A stretch of 64,000 nt of DNA from Dickeya chrysanthemi NCPPB 402 (GTDB taxonomy: Bacteria; Pseudomonadota; Gammaproteobacteria; Enterobacterales; Enterobacteriaceae): contig NZ_CM001974.1 of the NCBI RefSeq assembly GCF_000406105.1, forward strand, positions 3,767,652 to 3,831,651, given 5' to 3'. Below, in pieces: positions 44,076 through 53,054 of this stretch. The notes below the pieces were generated by a model. That model was not told the DNA's origin and searched no databases. It saw nothing but the letters and a program-made list of their open reading frames with translations. Within the stretch, counting starts at the first letter, position 1. Every line of letters begins with the position of its first letter. A program made the position numbers and the translations under genes.

Positions 44076-45065
44076 TCAACTGGCTACCACCCCATAATTT
44101 CTGTCATATTGTTGCTGCGTATGCAGCACGCCATAACACAGATGAACCAGCTTCCTCATCGCCGCCCCTATCGCCAGCATCTTTGCCTTGCCTTTTAGCA
44201 ACAGTCGCTCGTATTGCGCCTTCACATGATGATTGTGACTGATGGCTGCTATCGCTCCCATATACAGCTTTGCCCGCATCGCGGATGGCCCGATTTTCGA
44301 CAACCTGGCTCTGCCACGTACCGAGGCTCCTGAGCGACGCTCTACCGGGATGACCCCCAGATAAGCCGCCACCTGTTCTGCGCTCCTGAAGCAATTGCCC
44401 CGAATGGTAGCCAACATATTCCATCCGATTTGGTCTCCAACTCCATCAATCGACTTCAGAAGTTTCAGGTCGTTCTTTAGTCCGGGATGGTTGTCTATGT
44501 GGTCCGCTATCAGTCTTTCTATACGCTCCAGCTCATCCTTTACGTGCTGCACCATCGATTCCAGTGATGCCATCACTTCTTCTGTTGTCAGTGTCGACCT
44601 TAACGTGCTCAGCCGGTTTTCCAGGCGCTGTTTATCACCCAGCAGACTATCCCTGTGCTGCAGTAATGCCCTGAGTTTCCTTATTTCTGGAGCGGGGGAC
44701 GTCCAGCACTCCGGCTGTCTCAGACAGCCATAACAGGCCAGCGCACAGGCATCCACTTTATCTGTCTTCGTAAGTATCCCCATTCCTTTGGCAAACTCTC
44801 GCAAACGGTGGGGATTTATCACCGATACAGCAATACCTGACTGATGAAGACCATAAGCGAGGTGTTCGTGATAAATCCCCGTTGCTTCCATGACGATATG
44901 GGCCTGACTCGGGTCACATTTTTGTCGCGTTAGCCATTCAGCCAGCGCCTCAACCGCGTTGGGGCCATTGGGTAACGTTTTCGTCTTCCGTTTACCTTTA
45001 ATGCCATCAATTAACAGACATACGTCGACGACACGCTTACTGATATCAATACCTACGTAATACAT
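44076..45065 (-). CDS. IS110-family transposase
   Basis: A 329-residue intact transposase. The N-terminal RuvC-like DEDD domain shows YYVGIDISKRVVDVCLLIDG, IVMEATGIYHEHLAYGL, NPHRLREFAKGMG and TDKVDACALACYG. The C-terminal part (LLKSIDGVGDQIGWNMLATI, AAYLGVIPVERRSGASVRGR, LSKIGPSAMRAKLYMGAIAA) includes the catalytic serine region. IS110 elements are guided by a structured RNA from their non-coding end. Element borders could not be fixed; there are no terminal inverted repeats in this family to help. Confidence 0.93.
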   Translation of the reverse strand: MYYVGIDISKRVVDVCLLIDGIKGKRKTKTLPNGPNAVEALAEWLTRQKCDPSQAHIVMEATGIYHEHLAYGLHQSGIAVSVINPHRLREFAKGMGILTKTDKVDACALACYGCLRQPECWTSPAPEIRKLRALLQHRDSLLGDKQRLENRLSTLRSTLTTEEVMASLESMVQHVKDELERIERLIADHIDNHPGLKNDLKLLKSIDGVGDQIGWNMLATIRGNCFRSAEQVAAYLGVIPVERRSGASVRGRARLSKIGPSAMRAKLYMGAIAAISHNHHVKAQYERLLLKGKAKMLAIGAAMRKLVHLCYGVLHTQQQYDRNYGVVAS

Positions 45066-45167
45066 AATGATGTCCCCCTTTCACTGAAGCCATCACGCCC
45101 GTTTCGCTTGTACGTTCAGAGTCAGTGCTCTAGGTAACCGTTCAATGTTAATGCTGGCGTGAAAGGT

Positions 45168-45262
45168 GAAACAGAGGGCTTAAACTCAACCACAAGGTTT
45201 ACAGCCCTGACTCTCCTTCGAAGCTCACTCTGTTTCATGTCGTGATAGCTAATCACGACATG
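45168..45262 (-). ncRNA. Candidate guide (bridge/seek) RNA region of the IS110 element
   Basis: Upstream of the transposase start, GAAACAGAG (45168-45176) pairs perfectly with CTCTGTTTC (45228-45236), enclosing a smaller GGGCT..AGCCC stem. Next to it CATGTCGTGAT/ATCACGACATG (45236-45262) is an 11-base hairpin. A nested, multi-loop structure in the non-coding end is what IS110 guide RNAs look like. Strand and ends are assumed from the transposase orientation. The rest of 45066-45436 has no gene. Confidence 0.4.
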
Positions 45263-45388
45263 AGCAAGATACAAGCCTCTCCTTGTCGTGCGTGCGATGA
45301 AATAGCAAAGAAACGGCTCTGTTCATTCCGCACGAAACCATTCACCGCCCAGGCAGACGTCACCGTTCACGAGACAACATAGCGGTTT

Positions 45389-45401
45389 GGGCTGCCAGCC
45401 C
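45389..45401. terminator. Small hairpin downstream of iolB
   Basis: GGGCTGCCAGCCC, flanked by GGTTT-like sequence on both sides, lies about 35 bases beyond the iolB stop. It could stop transcription from iolB or from the plus strand; the T runs are short. Confidence 0.35.
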
Positions 45402-45436
45402 GGTTTTATCTGTACGATAAAAACCTCATGTGCACG

Positions 45437-46264
45437 CTATCCGCTGTGCTTTGCCGCGTATTCCGCGCTGTTCACCCACTGATGATCCTGCTCCCAGCTA
45501 AAGCGCCACTGGCGCACCGGCCCGGCCATCACGTTGAGGTAATAACTGTCGTAGCCCGCCAGCGTCGCCACCGGATGATAGCCGCGCGGCACCATCACCA
45601 CGTCCCGGTCATACACCGCCATGCACTCGTCCAGCGAACGATCCTCGGTATAGACCCGTTGTAGACAGAACCCCTGCGGCGGATTGAGCCGGTGATAGTA
45701 AGTTTCCTCCAGCCAGGTTTCCTGCGGCGGGTTGTCGACGTCGTGCTTGTGGCTGGGGTAAGAACTGGTACAGCCCTCGTCGGTGTAAACCTCCACCACC
45801 AGCAGGCTGTCTGCGGCCTGGTCCTCCGGCAGAATATTGTGCACGAAACGGCGGTTGCGCCCGACGCCACGCGCCTCGGCACCGATATCCTGCGGCGCGA
45901 TCAACCGGGTGGGATGGTTACCCGCGCCCGGCGCGGCACAGACCGCCAGTTCCAGCGGCGTATCGGCGATGATCGTCACCGTTTCACCCGACGTAACATA
46001 CACCGCCCAGGGCTTCTTACGCTCGAACGGGTTCATACGTTCGCCGATATGCTCAAACCGCGCCTGCGGCGTTACCACCGTTGCACGACCGCCGACCAGC
46101 ACCAGACAACGCTCTTGCGCCACCGCCGGCAGCGCCAGCGTCGTACCGGTCGATAGCTGGTAAACCTCAAACCCGACATAACGCCAGCCCGCTCGGGCCG
46201 GGGTAATCTGCTGGATGCGCCCTAGCTCATCCGGCACATGATAACGAGACAGTAATCGAGACAT
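45437..46264 (-). CDS. iolB: 5-deoxy-glucuronate isomerase IolB
   Basis: About 275 residues from the ATG at 46264, which has GGAGG at proper distance; a GTG at 46270 abuts that site. Bicupin pattern with GRNRRFVHNILPEDQAADSL, YPSHKHDVDNPPQETWLEET (metal-binding His cluster and Glu), YYHRLNPPQGFCLQRVY and VMVPRGYHPVATLAGY. It turns 5-deoxy-glucuronate into 2-deoxy-5-keto-gluconate in myo-inositol breakdown. Last gene of the minus-strand iol operon, 17 bases after iolE. Confidence 0.95.
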   Translation of the reverse strand: MSRLLSRYHVPDELGRIQQITPARAGWRYVGFEVYQLSTGTTLALPAVAQERCLVLVGGRATVVTPQARFEHIGERMNPFERKKPWAVYVTSGETVTIIADTPLELAVCAAPGAGNHPTRLIAPQDIGAEARGVGRNRRFVHNILPEDQAADSLLVVEVYTDEGCTSSYPSHKHDVDNPPQETWLEETYYHRLNPPQGFCLQRVYTEDRSLDECMAVYDRDVVMVPRGYHPVATLAGYDSYYLNVMAGPVRQWRFSWEQDHQWVNSAEYAAKHSG

Positions 46265-46286
46265 CGCCACCTCCTGGTTGCTACCG

Positions 46287-47177
46287 TCAAATCAAACCGG
46301 CATCGCGGGCAAAGCGTTGCAGGTTAGTAAATCCCAACGTCGCGTAAGTCAGCGGATGCGCCACCGCCGGGTCCTGTTCGGCTTCCACCACCAGCCAGCC
46401 CTGATAATCCTGCGCTTTCAGCAGTTGGAACAATGACGGGTAGTCGACGCAGCCGTCGCCCGGTACGGTGAATACGCCGCTCAGTACCGCATCCAGAAAA
46501 CTGGTTTTGCGGTTTTTCACTTCTTTGAGTACCTCGGGGCGGATATCTTTGCAATGCACGTGGTTGATGCGCGTCGCCCAGCGTTGCGCCACCGCCAACG
46601 GATCGGCACCGGCAAAGGTGAGGTGACCGGTATCCAGCAGCAACCCCACTTCCGGCCCGGTATGGGTCATCAGTTGGTCTACGTCGTCGGCGGTTTCAAT
46701 CACCGTTCCCATATGGTGGTGATAGGCGATTTGCACCCCCTGCTGCTGGGTATAACGGGCGAATTCGCTGAGCTTCTCGCCGTATTCCTGCCAGCGCGCC
46801 GCCGGAAAACGCGGGCGCAGGTGCACCGGCGTACCCTGCTCGCCGTGAATCGCACCGGTCACTTCGGCGAACACCAACACGGTGGCACCCAGTTCCCGCA
46901 GCAGGTTGAGATGGTCCTGCACCGCCTCGATTTCCTCTTTGACCGAACGGGTCAGTAGTTGGCCGGAATACCAGCCGGAGACCAAACGCAGCTCATGTTG
47001 TTGCAGAATCGGCCCCAGCACGCCGGACTGACGCGGAAACTTGTTGCCCAGCTCAAACCCGGCGAAACCGGCCTGACGCCCTTCGCTCAGGCAGGTTTCC
47101 AGCGGGGTTTCCGCACCCAGCGATGGCAGGTCGTCATTGGTCCAGGTCAGCGGATTGATACCCAGTTGAACGCTCAT
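46287..47177 (-). CDS. iolE: Inosose dehydratase IolE
   Basis: A 296-residue TIM-barrel protein of the xylose-isomerase-like family. Landmarks: LGINPLTWTNDDLPSLG, AGFAGFELGNKFPR, IAYHHHMGTVIETADDVDQL, VGLLLDTGHLTFAGADPLAV and INHVHCKDIRPEVL, which carry the metal ligands. It dehydrates 2-keto-myo-inositol. The ATG follows GAGGGA; the gene sits between iolC and iolB. Confidence 0.95.
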   Translation of the reverse strand: MSVQLGINPLTWTNDDLPSLGAETPLETCLSEGRQAGFAGFELGNKFPRQSGVLGPILQQHELRLVSGWYSGQLLTRSVKEEIEAVQDHLNLLRELGATVLVFAEVTGAIHGEQGTPVHLRPRFPAARWQEYGEKLSEFARYTQQQGVQIAYHHHMGTVIETADDVDQLMTHTGPEVGLLLDTGHLTFAGADPLAVAQRWATRINHVHCKDIRPEVLKEVKNRKTSFLDAVLSGVFTVPGDGCVDYPSLFQLLKAQDYQGWLVVEAEQDPAVAHPLTYATLGFTNLQRFARDAGLI

Positions 47178-47208
47178 TCTCGATTCCCTCTGCTCAGAAT
47201 TAATGGAG

Positions 47209-49194
47209 TTAGCCGCGCTGACGCCACAAGGCGATCAAGTGCAGGTAGTTATCTTTGACATCGGCGATCAGTTGCTGATCGTCGATATCGCCGCGCAGCC
47301 ACTGCTGCGCCGGCTGGGCAAACAACGTGCGCCCCACCGCAAATCCTTTCACCACCGATTGACCGGCAGCGGCGTTGAACCCCTGACGTAACGTCTCGAT
47401 CGGCGCATCCAGCCCGAGGATCACCACGCCACGGCAATAGGGATCGCGCTCGGCCAGTAACTGTTCCAACCGTTGCCAGCCGTCGGCGGACAACGGCGGC
47501 AGTTTCCACCAGTCCGGCCGGACGCCAAGGTTGTAAAATCGTTGAATCGCCCGTAGGTACAGCTCGTCGCTGCGCGGCATATCGGCCGGCAGGATCACCT
47601 CCAGCAGCAACTCATGGCCGGACTGGCAACAGGCGCGATAGACCTCGCTCACCTGCCGCTCCTGCGCCAGCCGCAGCGGGCTGTCATCTTCCGGGTGGAA
47701 AAACACCAGGCACTTCACGATGTGTTCCAGCGGCCAGTTCACCAATTGCGAACCGATGTTGCCGTGCTCCAGCGCCAGTGGGCGTGAGCCCGGCAGCTCG
47801 ATCGGGCGGCCTATCCACCAGCCTTGCCCGGTGATGGTATTGAGCGCGTCTTGCCCGAAGGTGCCGTCGCACAGTAATCCGGCTTTGCCGGGCATTAATC
47901 CGGCTTTGCCGGGCGTTAATCCGGCTTTGCCGGGCGTTAATCCGGCTTTGCCGGACGATTCGCCACTGCCCAGCAACCCGGCTTGCTGTGCCGCCTGCTG
48001 GCTGGCCTGGAGAATCAACTGTTTGAGCGCCGGGATCCGGCTACGCTCGGCACCACAGGCCAGCGCCATCTCCTCCAGTTGAATACGGTGATCGAAGGCA
48101 ATGACGCACAGTTCTTCCCAGCGCTGACGGCGGGTGGTGACGCGATGCAGGTGGTTCAGTTCCGGGTCCAGATCCGGTCTTGGCACCGCATGGGCGCGCG
48201 CCAGATAATTATCCAGTTCGATACGGCTCGGCATCGCCGGGGCGCAGCCGTGGCGCGACACCACCAGCGCGCCGCAGGCATTGGCGTAGGCACAGGCTTT
48301 TTCCCAGCCTTCACCGCTCAAATAACCACGCAGCAAGCCGGACATAAACGCATCGCCCGCGCCCAGCACGTTGAGCACCTCGACGCGCACGCCTTTGACG
48401 GTGATGCCGTCATCCAGCGACGCCGGAATAGCGCCGGTGAACACCGAACAACCGAGCGGGCCACGCTTGCACACCAGCTCCGCCGCGGTATGCGAGCGCA
48501 CCTGACGCAGCGCCTGCAATGTGTCGGTGTTACCGCCGGCGATATGAAACTCCTCTTCGGTGCCGACGATCAGGTCGAACAGGTTCAGCACCTGTTGCAG
48601 TTGCGCCGTCACCGCAGCGGATTCGATAAAACGGGTTTCGCCGTCGCCGGGCGAGGTCAACCCCCACAGCACCGGCCGATAGTCGATATCCAGCACCGTT
48701 TTCACACCGTGACGGCGGGCGTAGCGCAGCGCGGTCAATACCGCTTCGCGGGTGTTCGGGTGCGACAAATGGGTGCCGGTAATCGCCAGACTGCGCGACG
48801 AGGCGATGTAGTCTTCGCTGACATCTTCCGGCGTAATGGCCATGTCGGCGCAGTTATCGCGGTAGAAAATCAACGGAAAGGTTTCCCGGTCCTTGATGCC
48901 GAGCAGCACCAGCGCGGTTAGCCGCGTCGGGTCGGTAATCAAGTGGCTGGTGTCGCAGCCGACCTGCTGTAATTCTTCGCGCAGAAAGCGCCCCATGTGT
49001 TCGTCGCCGACCCGCGCCAGCATCGAGGAACGCAACCCTTGCCGGGCGGTGCCGTAGGCGACGTTGCCGGAAGAACCGCCCAGATATTTGGCGAAGCTAC
49101 CCATGTCTTCCAGACACGCGCCGATCTGCTGACCGTACAGGTCTACCGCCACCCGCCCCATGCAAATCACATCAAACTGCTTTTGCGTAGTCAT
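47209..49194 (-). CDS. iolC: IolC kinase fused to a DUF2090 aldolase-like domain
   Basis: About 661 residues from the ATG at 49194. Residues 1-325 are a PfkB-type kinase (FDVICMGRVAVDLYGQQIG, GGSSGNVAYGTARQGL, and the active site VLNVLGAGDAFMSGLLRGYL) for 5-dehydro-2-deoxygluconate. The second half (WEELCVIAFDHRIQLEEMAL, WWIGRPIELPGSRPL, VKCLVFFHPEDDSPLRL, GVVILGLDAPIETLRQGF, VKGFAVGRTLFAQPAQQWL) is DUF2090, related to IolJ-like aldolases. The fusion, common in proteobacterial iol clusters, would perform two successive steps. A four-copy 21-base tandem repeat lies in the second half. Confidence 0.93.
   Translation of the reverse strand: MTTQKQFDVICMGRVAVDLYGQQIGACLEDMGSFAKYLGGSSGNVAYGTARQGLRSSMLARVGDEHMGRFLREELQQVGCDTSHLITDPTRLTALVLLGIKDRETFPLIFYRDNCADMAITPEDVSEDYIASSRSLAITGTHLSHPNTREAVLTALRYARRHGVKTVLDIDYRPVLWGLTSPGDGETRFIESAAVTAQLQQVLNLFDLIVGTEEEFHIAGGNTDTLQALRQVRSHTAAELVCKRGPLGCSVFTGAIPASLDDGITVKGVRVEVLNVLGAGDAFMSGLLRGYLSGEGWEKACAYANACGALVVSRHGCAPAMPSRIELDNYLARAHAVPRPDLDPELNHLHRVTTRRQRWEELCVIAFDHRIQLEEMALACGAERSRIPALKQLILQASQQAAQQAGLLGSGESSGKAGLTPGKAGLTPGKAGLMPGKAGLLCDGTFGQDALNTITGQGWWIGRPIELPGSRPLALEHGNIGSQLVNWPLEHIVKCLVFFHPEDDSPLRLAQERQVSEVYRACCQSGHELLLEVILPADMPRSDELYLRAIQRFYNLGVRPDWWKLPPLSADGWQRLEQLLAERDPYCRGVVILGLDAPIETLRQGFNAAAGQSVVKGFAVGRTLFAQPAQQWLRGDIDDQQLIADVKDNYLHLIALWRQRG
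47875..47958. repeat. In-frame 21-base tandem repeat inside iolC
   Basis: Four units of TAATCCGGCTTTGCCGGGCGT (with small changes) lie end to end. On the coding strand they give GKAGLTP-like heptads (GKAGLTPGKAGLTPGKAGL). The unit itself contains CCGGCTTTGCCGG, a small palindrome. The length being a multiple of three keeps the frame whatever the copy number. Confidence 0.95.
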
Positions 49195-49248
49195 TATGTC
49201 CATTCCTGTCAGCCCAAAAGGGAAATCGACAACACGTCGGCCAGACGG

Positions 49249-50382
49249 TTATCCCACTTCATGCACCGCCACCCAGCGTGCGGCCTGATGCGACAGCACA
49301 ATGGCATCCAGCACCCGGGAGACCCGCCAGCCCTCTTCAAAATCAGGCCACAGCGGCCGGTCGGCGGCGATGCCGTCGACAAGATCGCGCACCTCGACGG
49401 TTTTCTGATCGTTAAAGCCGAAACCATGCCCGGCGCTGGCGCAGAACGCAGCGTATTCCGGGTGTTGCGGCCCGATCAGCAAGGTCTGAAATCCTTGCCG
49501 GTTAACCGGGTCGTCATGCCGGTACAGCTTCAACTCCGCCATGCGCTCCTGGGTAAAACTGATAGCCCCGCGGGTGCCGGTGATGACATAACTCAGCCCC
49601 ATTTTGCGGCCACACGCCACGCGTGACGTCTCGATCACCCCGCGCGCGCCATTGGCGAAACGCACCATCGCATGGGCCTGATCTTCGTTTTCCACCGTTA
49701 CCCGATCAGCAGAACCGGCGCTGACCGGCCGCTGCGGCACTACCGTTTGCAGATCGCCGCACACCTCGGCTACCTCGCCGACCAGGTAGTGCGCCATATT
49801 GACGATGTGCGCCCCCACGTCGCCCAGCGCCCCCAGCCCGGCGGTATGCCGAAAACAGTGCCAGTCCGCCGGCTTGTTCGGGTCGGCCAGATAGTCTTCG
49901 TTGTGGGTACCGTAGAAATGGGTCACCTCGCCGATTTCACCACGGGCGATAATCTCTTTCGCCAGCTGTGCCGCCGGGTTTTTCATGTAGTTAAACCCGA
50001 CCAGCGTTTTCACCCCCGCCTGGCGCGCGGCATCCACCATCTCGCGCGCCTCGGCGGCATTGAGCGCCAGCGGTTTTTCCGAATAGACGTGTTTGCCGTG
50101 GCGAATCGCCGCCATCGCCATTTCCTGATGCAGAAAATTAGGCGCGCAGATATCCACCACGTCGATGGCCGGGTCGGCCACCAGTTCCTGCCAGTCACTG
50201 GTATAGCGGGCAAAGCCCAGTTCCCGTGCACGCTGTTTCGCCAGCTCCGGCGAGACTTCCGCCAGCATCTCGCACACCAGTTGCCCTTTCAGCCCGTACA
50301 CCACCGGCGCCTGCGCATAGGCGATAGCGTGGGCGCGGCCGATGTAGCCGGTGCCGATCAAACCGATTCGTACCTGTTTCAT
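49249..50382 (-). CDS. Gfo/Idh/MocA oxidoreductase of the inositol cluster
   Basis: About 377 residues from the ATG at 50382 (MKQVRIGLIGTGYIGRAHAI, the Rossmann motif). Conserved SEKPLALNAAEAREMVDAAR includes the EKP lysine; GALGDVGAHIVNMAHYLVGE has the usual D-x-x-x-H pair. It is longer than and different from the IolG copy at 54235 and may act on another inositol isomer or derived inosose. It lies between the ABC permease and iolC genes. Confidence 0.85.
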   Translation of the reverse strand: MKQVRIGLIGTGYIGRAHAIAYAQAPVVYGLKGQLVCEMLAEVSPELAKQRARELGFARYTSDWQELVADPAIDVVDICAPNFLHQEMAMAAIRHGKHVYSEKPLALNAAEAREMVDAARQAGVKTLVGFNYMKNPAAQLAKEIIARGEIGEVTHFYGTHNEDYLADPNKPADWHCFRHTAGLGALGDVGAHIVNMAHYLVGEVAEVCGDLQTVVPQRPVSAGSADRVTVENEDQAHAMVRFANGARGVIETSRVACGRKMGLSYVITGTRGAISFTQERMAELKLYRHDDPVNRQGFQTLLIGPQHPEYAAFCASAGHGFGFNDQKTVEVRDLVDGIAADRPLWPDFEEGWRVSRVLDAIVLSHQAARWVAVHEVG

Positions 50383-50399
50383 GTGTGTCGCTCCCATTG

Positions 50400-51440
50400 T
50401 CAGAGTGCGCCGCGTCGGCTTTTGGCGTAAGTATCGAACGCCACCGCCAGCACGATGATGAGCCCGGTGATGATCTGCTGGTAGTAGGCCGAGACGTTCA
50501 TCAGCACCAGCCCGTTAATCAGGATCCCCATAATCACCGAGCCGATAATGGTACCGCTGATACGCCCGTAACCGCCCATCAGCGAGGTGCCGCCGATCAC
50601 CACCGAGGCGATGACCCGCAGTTCGAACGAAATACCGGCTACCGCTTCGGCGCTGCCCAGCCGGGCGCTGAGAATAAAGCCCGCCAGCCCCGCCAGTGCG
50701 CCAATCACTACGTAGACGCTGACCAGCACCCGCTGTACGTTAACCCCGGCCAGCCGCGCCGCCTCGGTATTGCCGCCGATGGCGTACACAAAGCGCCCCC
50801 AGCGGGTTTTATGCAGCGCCAGCCAGCCGACCAACGCCACCAGCGCGAAGATCCAGATAGGGATAGAGACGCCGAGCAGTTCGCCGCGTCCCCACCAGCG
50901 GTAACCGGGATCAAACCCGGCGATGGGCGCGCCGTCGTTGACAACCAACGTCAGGCCGCGCCAGATGGTCATGCCGCCCAGCGTGACGATGAATGGCGAC
51001 AGACGCAGGCGGGTGACCCCCAACCCGTGCAGGAAACCGATGATCGTGCCTATCGCCAGACAGATGCCGAGCCCCACCAGCCAGCTCATGCCGCCCCAGG
51101 CTTGCGCATCGACGGTGGTGAAGTTATCGCCTTTGATCACATAAGCGGCGGTCATGGCGCACACCGCCAGAATCGACCCGACCGACAGATCAATGCCTGC
51201 GGTCAGGATCACGAAGGTCATCCCCACCGCCATGATGCCGTAGATAGACACCTCGGTAAGGATGTTGGTGATGTTGCGTTCCGTCAGGAAGTTGCTGTTC
51301 TGCGACTGAAAAAAGATCAGCAGCAGGATCATGAAAATGAATACCCCGAAACGCTCGAAGAAGGCGATCGGGTCGATGCGTCCCCGGCCGTTGGCCGGCG
51401 CCGGCAATTTAATGCGGGATAAGGGTTGTTGCATACTCAT
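50400..51440 (-). CDS. Sugar/inositol ABC transporter permease
   Basis: About 346 residues with the RbsC-type permease pattern: IMAVGMTFVILTAGIDLSVG, LVGLGICLAIGTIIGFLHGL, IGGNTEAARLAGVNVQRVLV and SYRQ-free C-terminal segments GGTSLMGGYGRISGTIIGSV. The preferred start is the ATG at 51440 (MSMQQPLSR), just after the ATPase gene's end. With the ATPase and binding protein upstream it forms a carbohydrate importer (CUT2 class); myo-inositol is the probable substrate from context (compare iatP). Confidence 0.92.
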   Translation of the reverse strand: MSMQQPLSRIKLPAPANGRGRIDPIAFFERFGVFIFMILLLIFFQSQNSNFLTERNITNILTEVSIYGIMAVGMTFVILTAGIDLSVGSILAVCAMTAAYVIKGDNFTTVDAQAWGGMSWLVGLGICLAIGTIIGFLHGLGVTRLRLSPFIVTLGGMTIWRGLTLVVNDGAPIAGFDPGYRWWGRGELLGVSIPIWIFALVALVGWLALHKTRWGRFVYAIGGNTEAARLAGVNVQRVLVSVYVVIGALAGLAGFILSARLGSAEAVAGISFELRVIASVVIGGTSLMGGYGRISGTIIGSVIMGILINGLVLMNVSAYYQQIITGLIIVLAVAFDTYAKSRRGAL

Positions 51441-51450
51441 AGACTCTCCG

Positions 51451-52998
51451 TTATGCGGCCTGTTGTGCGTCATGGCAGATGGCCATCAGGGTCATCAGCC
51501 GCTCTTCCGTGGCGTCATCGCCGTGCAGTTCGCCGGTGACCCGGCCTTCGCTTAGCGTGATGATGCGATCGGAAATCGCCATCACTTCCGGCAGGTCGGA
51601 CGAAATGACGATCACCGCCACACCGCGTTTCGCCATATCGAACAGCACCTGATGCACTTCGGACTTGGTGCCGACATCGATGCCGCGCGTCGGCTCATCG
51701 ACGATCAACACCCGGGGGTTGAGCGCCATACAACGCGCCAGAATCACTTTCTGCTGGTTGCCGCCGGAGAGCTTGCGCACCTCCTGCTCGCTGTCCACCA
51801 TCTTGATGCGCAACGCCTGCCGGTAGGATTCGATCAGGTCGTCCTCGCGGCGGGTATCGACGAAGTAGCGCCAGCGCAACAGCGACGACAGGCTGGAGAG
51901 CGACAGGTTGTTGCGGATAGACAAGCCCAGCACGGCACCCTCTTTTTTGCGATCTTCCGGCACCAGCGCGATGCCCTGATCGAGCGCATGCAGCGGATCG
52001 ACCGGGTGGTAGGGCTGTCCGTCGAGCCAAAATTCACCGGAAGTGAACGGGTCGGCGCCGAACAGGCAGCGCGCCACTTCGGTGCGGCCAGCGCCCACCA
52101 GCCCGGCGATACCGAGGATCTCGCCCTCGTGCACCTGAAAACCGATGTTATCGAGCGCGATGCCGTGCGGGTCGAGCGGCGGTTTTTCCCGGCACAGCCC
52201 TTTCACCGCCAGCCGTACCGGTTTGTCGTGATGATGGGTTTCCGACGGCGGACGGCGGGTAAACACCACATCGCGCCCGACCATCATGCGAATGATGCCG
52301 GCCACATCGATGTCGGCCACGTTGCCGGAACCGGTGTAACGGCCGTCCTGAAATACGGTGAAACGGTCACACAGTTGGAACACTTCGTGCAGCCGGTGCG
52401 TGACATAAATCACGCTGACGCCGCGCGTTTTCAGCTCACGCACCACCCGATGCAGGCTCTCGACTTCGCTGTCGCTCAGCGCGGCGGATGGCTCATCCAT
52501 CACGATCAGCCGGGCGTTCAGCGTCAGCGCACGAGCGATTTCCACCATCTGCTGTTGCGCTACGCTCAGCCGCGCCACCTGGGTGGTCGGCGCTATGTTC
52601 AGTTGCAGGTACTCCAGTATCGTGCGGGCTTCCTGATTGACCGCTTGCGCATCGACAAACAGCCGGCTGCGTTGTAATTCACGGCCAAGAAACATGTTTT
52701 CCGCCACCGTCATGTTGGGCAGCAGGTTGAATTCCTGATAGATGGTGACGATACCGCGGTTTTGCCGCGCTACCGGCGAATCCTGCGGCGACAGCAGCTC
52801 GCCGTTGAAGCGGATATCGCCGCTGGTCTGAGGCTGCGCCCCGGCCAATGCCTTGAGCAGAGTAGACTTGCCCGCGCCGTTCTCACCCAGCAACGCGTGG
52901 ATTTCGCCTGACTGTACCGTCAGTTGCACCTTGTTCAGCGCCCAGACGCCGGAGAAATTCTTGGCCAGATCAGTGATAGCCAGTAAGGGTTCAGTCAT
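51451..52998 (-). CDS. Sugar/inositol ABC transporter ATPase (two cassettes)
   Basis: About 515 residues from the ATG at 52998, with two ABC domains like RbsA. First cassette: Walker A GENGAGKSTLL, signature LSVAQQQMVEIARAL, Walker B LIVMDEPSAAL. Second: degenerate P-loop GLVGAGRTEVARCLFG and signature LSGGNQQKVILARCM with LIVDEPTRGIDVG. It powers the permease encoded downstream. Compare iatA of inositol importers. Confidence 0.93.
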   Translation of the reverse strand: MTEPLLAITDLAKNFSGVWALNKVQLTVQSGEIHALLGENGAGKSTLLKALAGAQPQTSGDIRFNGELLSPQDSPVARQNRGIVTIYQEFNLLPNMTVAENMFLGRELQRSRLFVDAQAVNQEARTILEYLQLNIAPTTQVARLSVAQQQMVEIARALTLNARLIVMDEPSAALSDSEVESLHRVVRELKTRGVSVIYVTHRLHEVFQLCDRFTVFQDGRYTGSGNVADIDVAGIIRMMVGRDVVFTRRPPSETHHHDKPVRLAVKGLCREKPPLDPHGIALDNIGFQVHEGEILGIAGLVGAGRTEVARCLFGADPFTSGEFWLDGQPYHPVDPLHALDQGIALVPEDRKKEGAVLGLSIRNNLSLSSLSSLLRWRYFVDTRREDDLIESYRQALRIKMVDSEQEVRKLSGGNQQKVILARCMALNPRVLIVDEPTRGIDVGTKSEVHQVLFDMAKRGVAVIVISSDLPEVMAISDRIITLSEGRVTGELHGDDATEERLMTLMAICHDAQQAA

Positions 52999-53054
52999 GG
53001 GATAGCCCTCCTTCATCACCGGCCTTCCGGCCGGTGCGTGAGTGGTGTGTCCGC

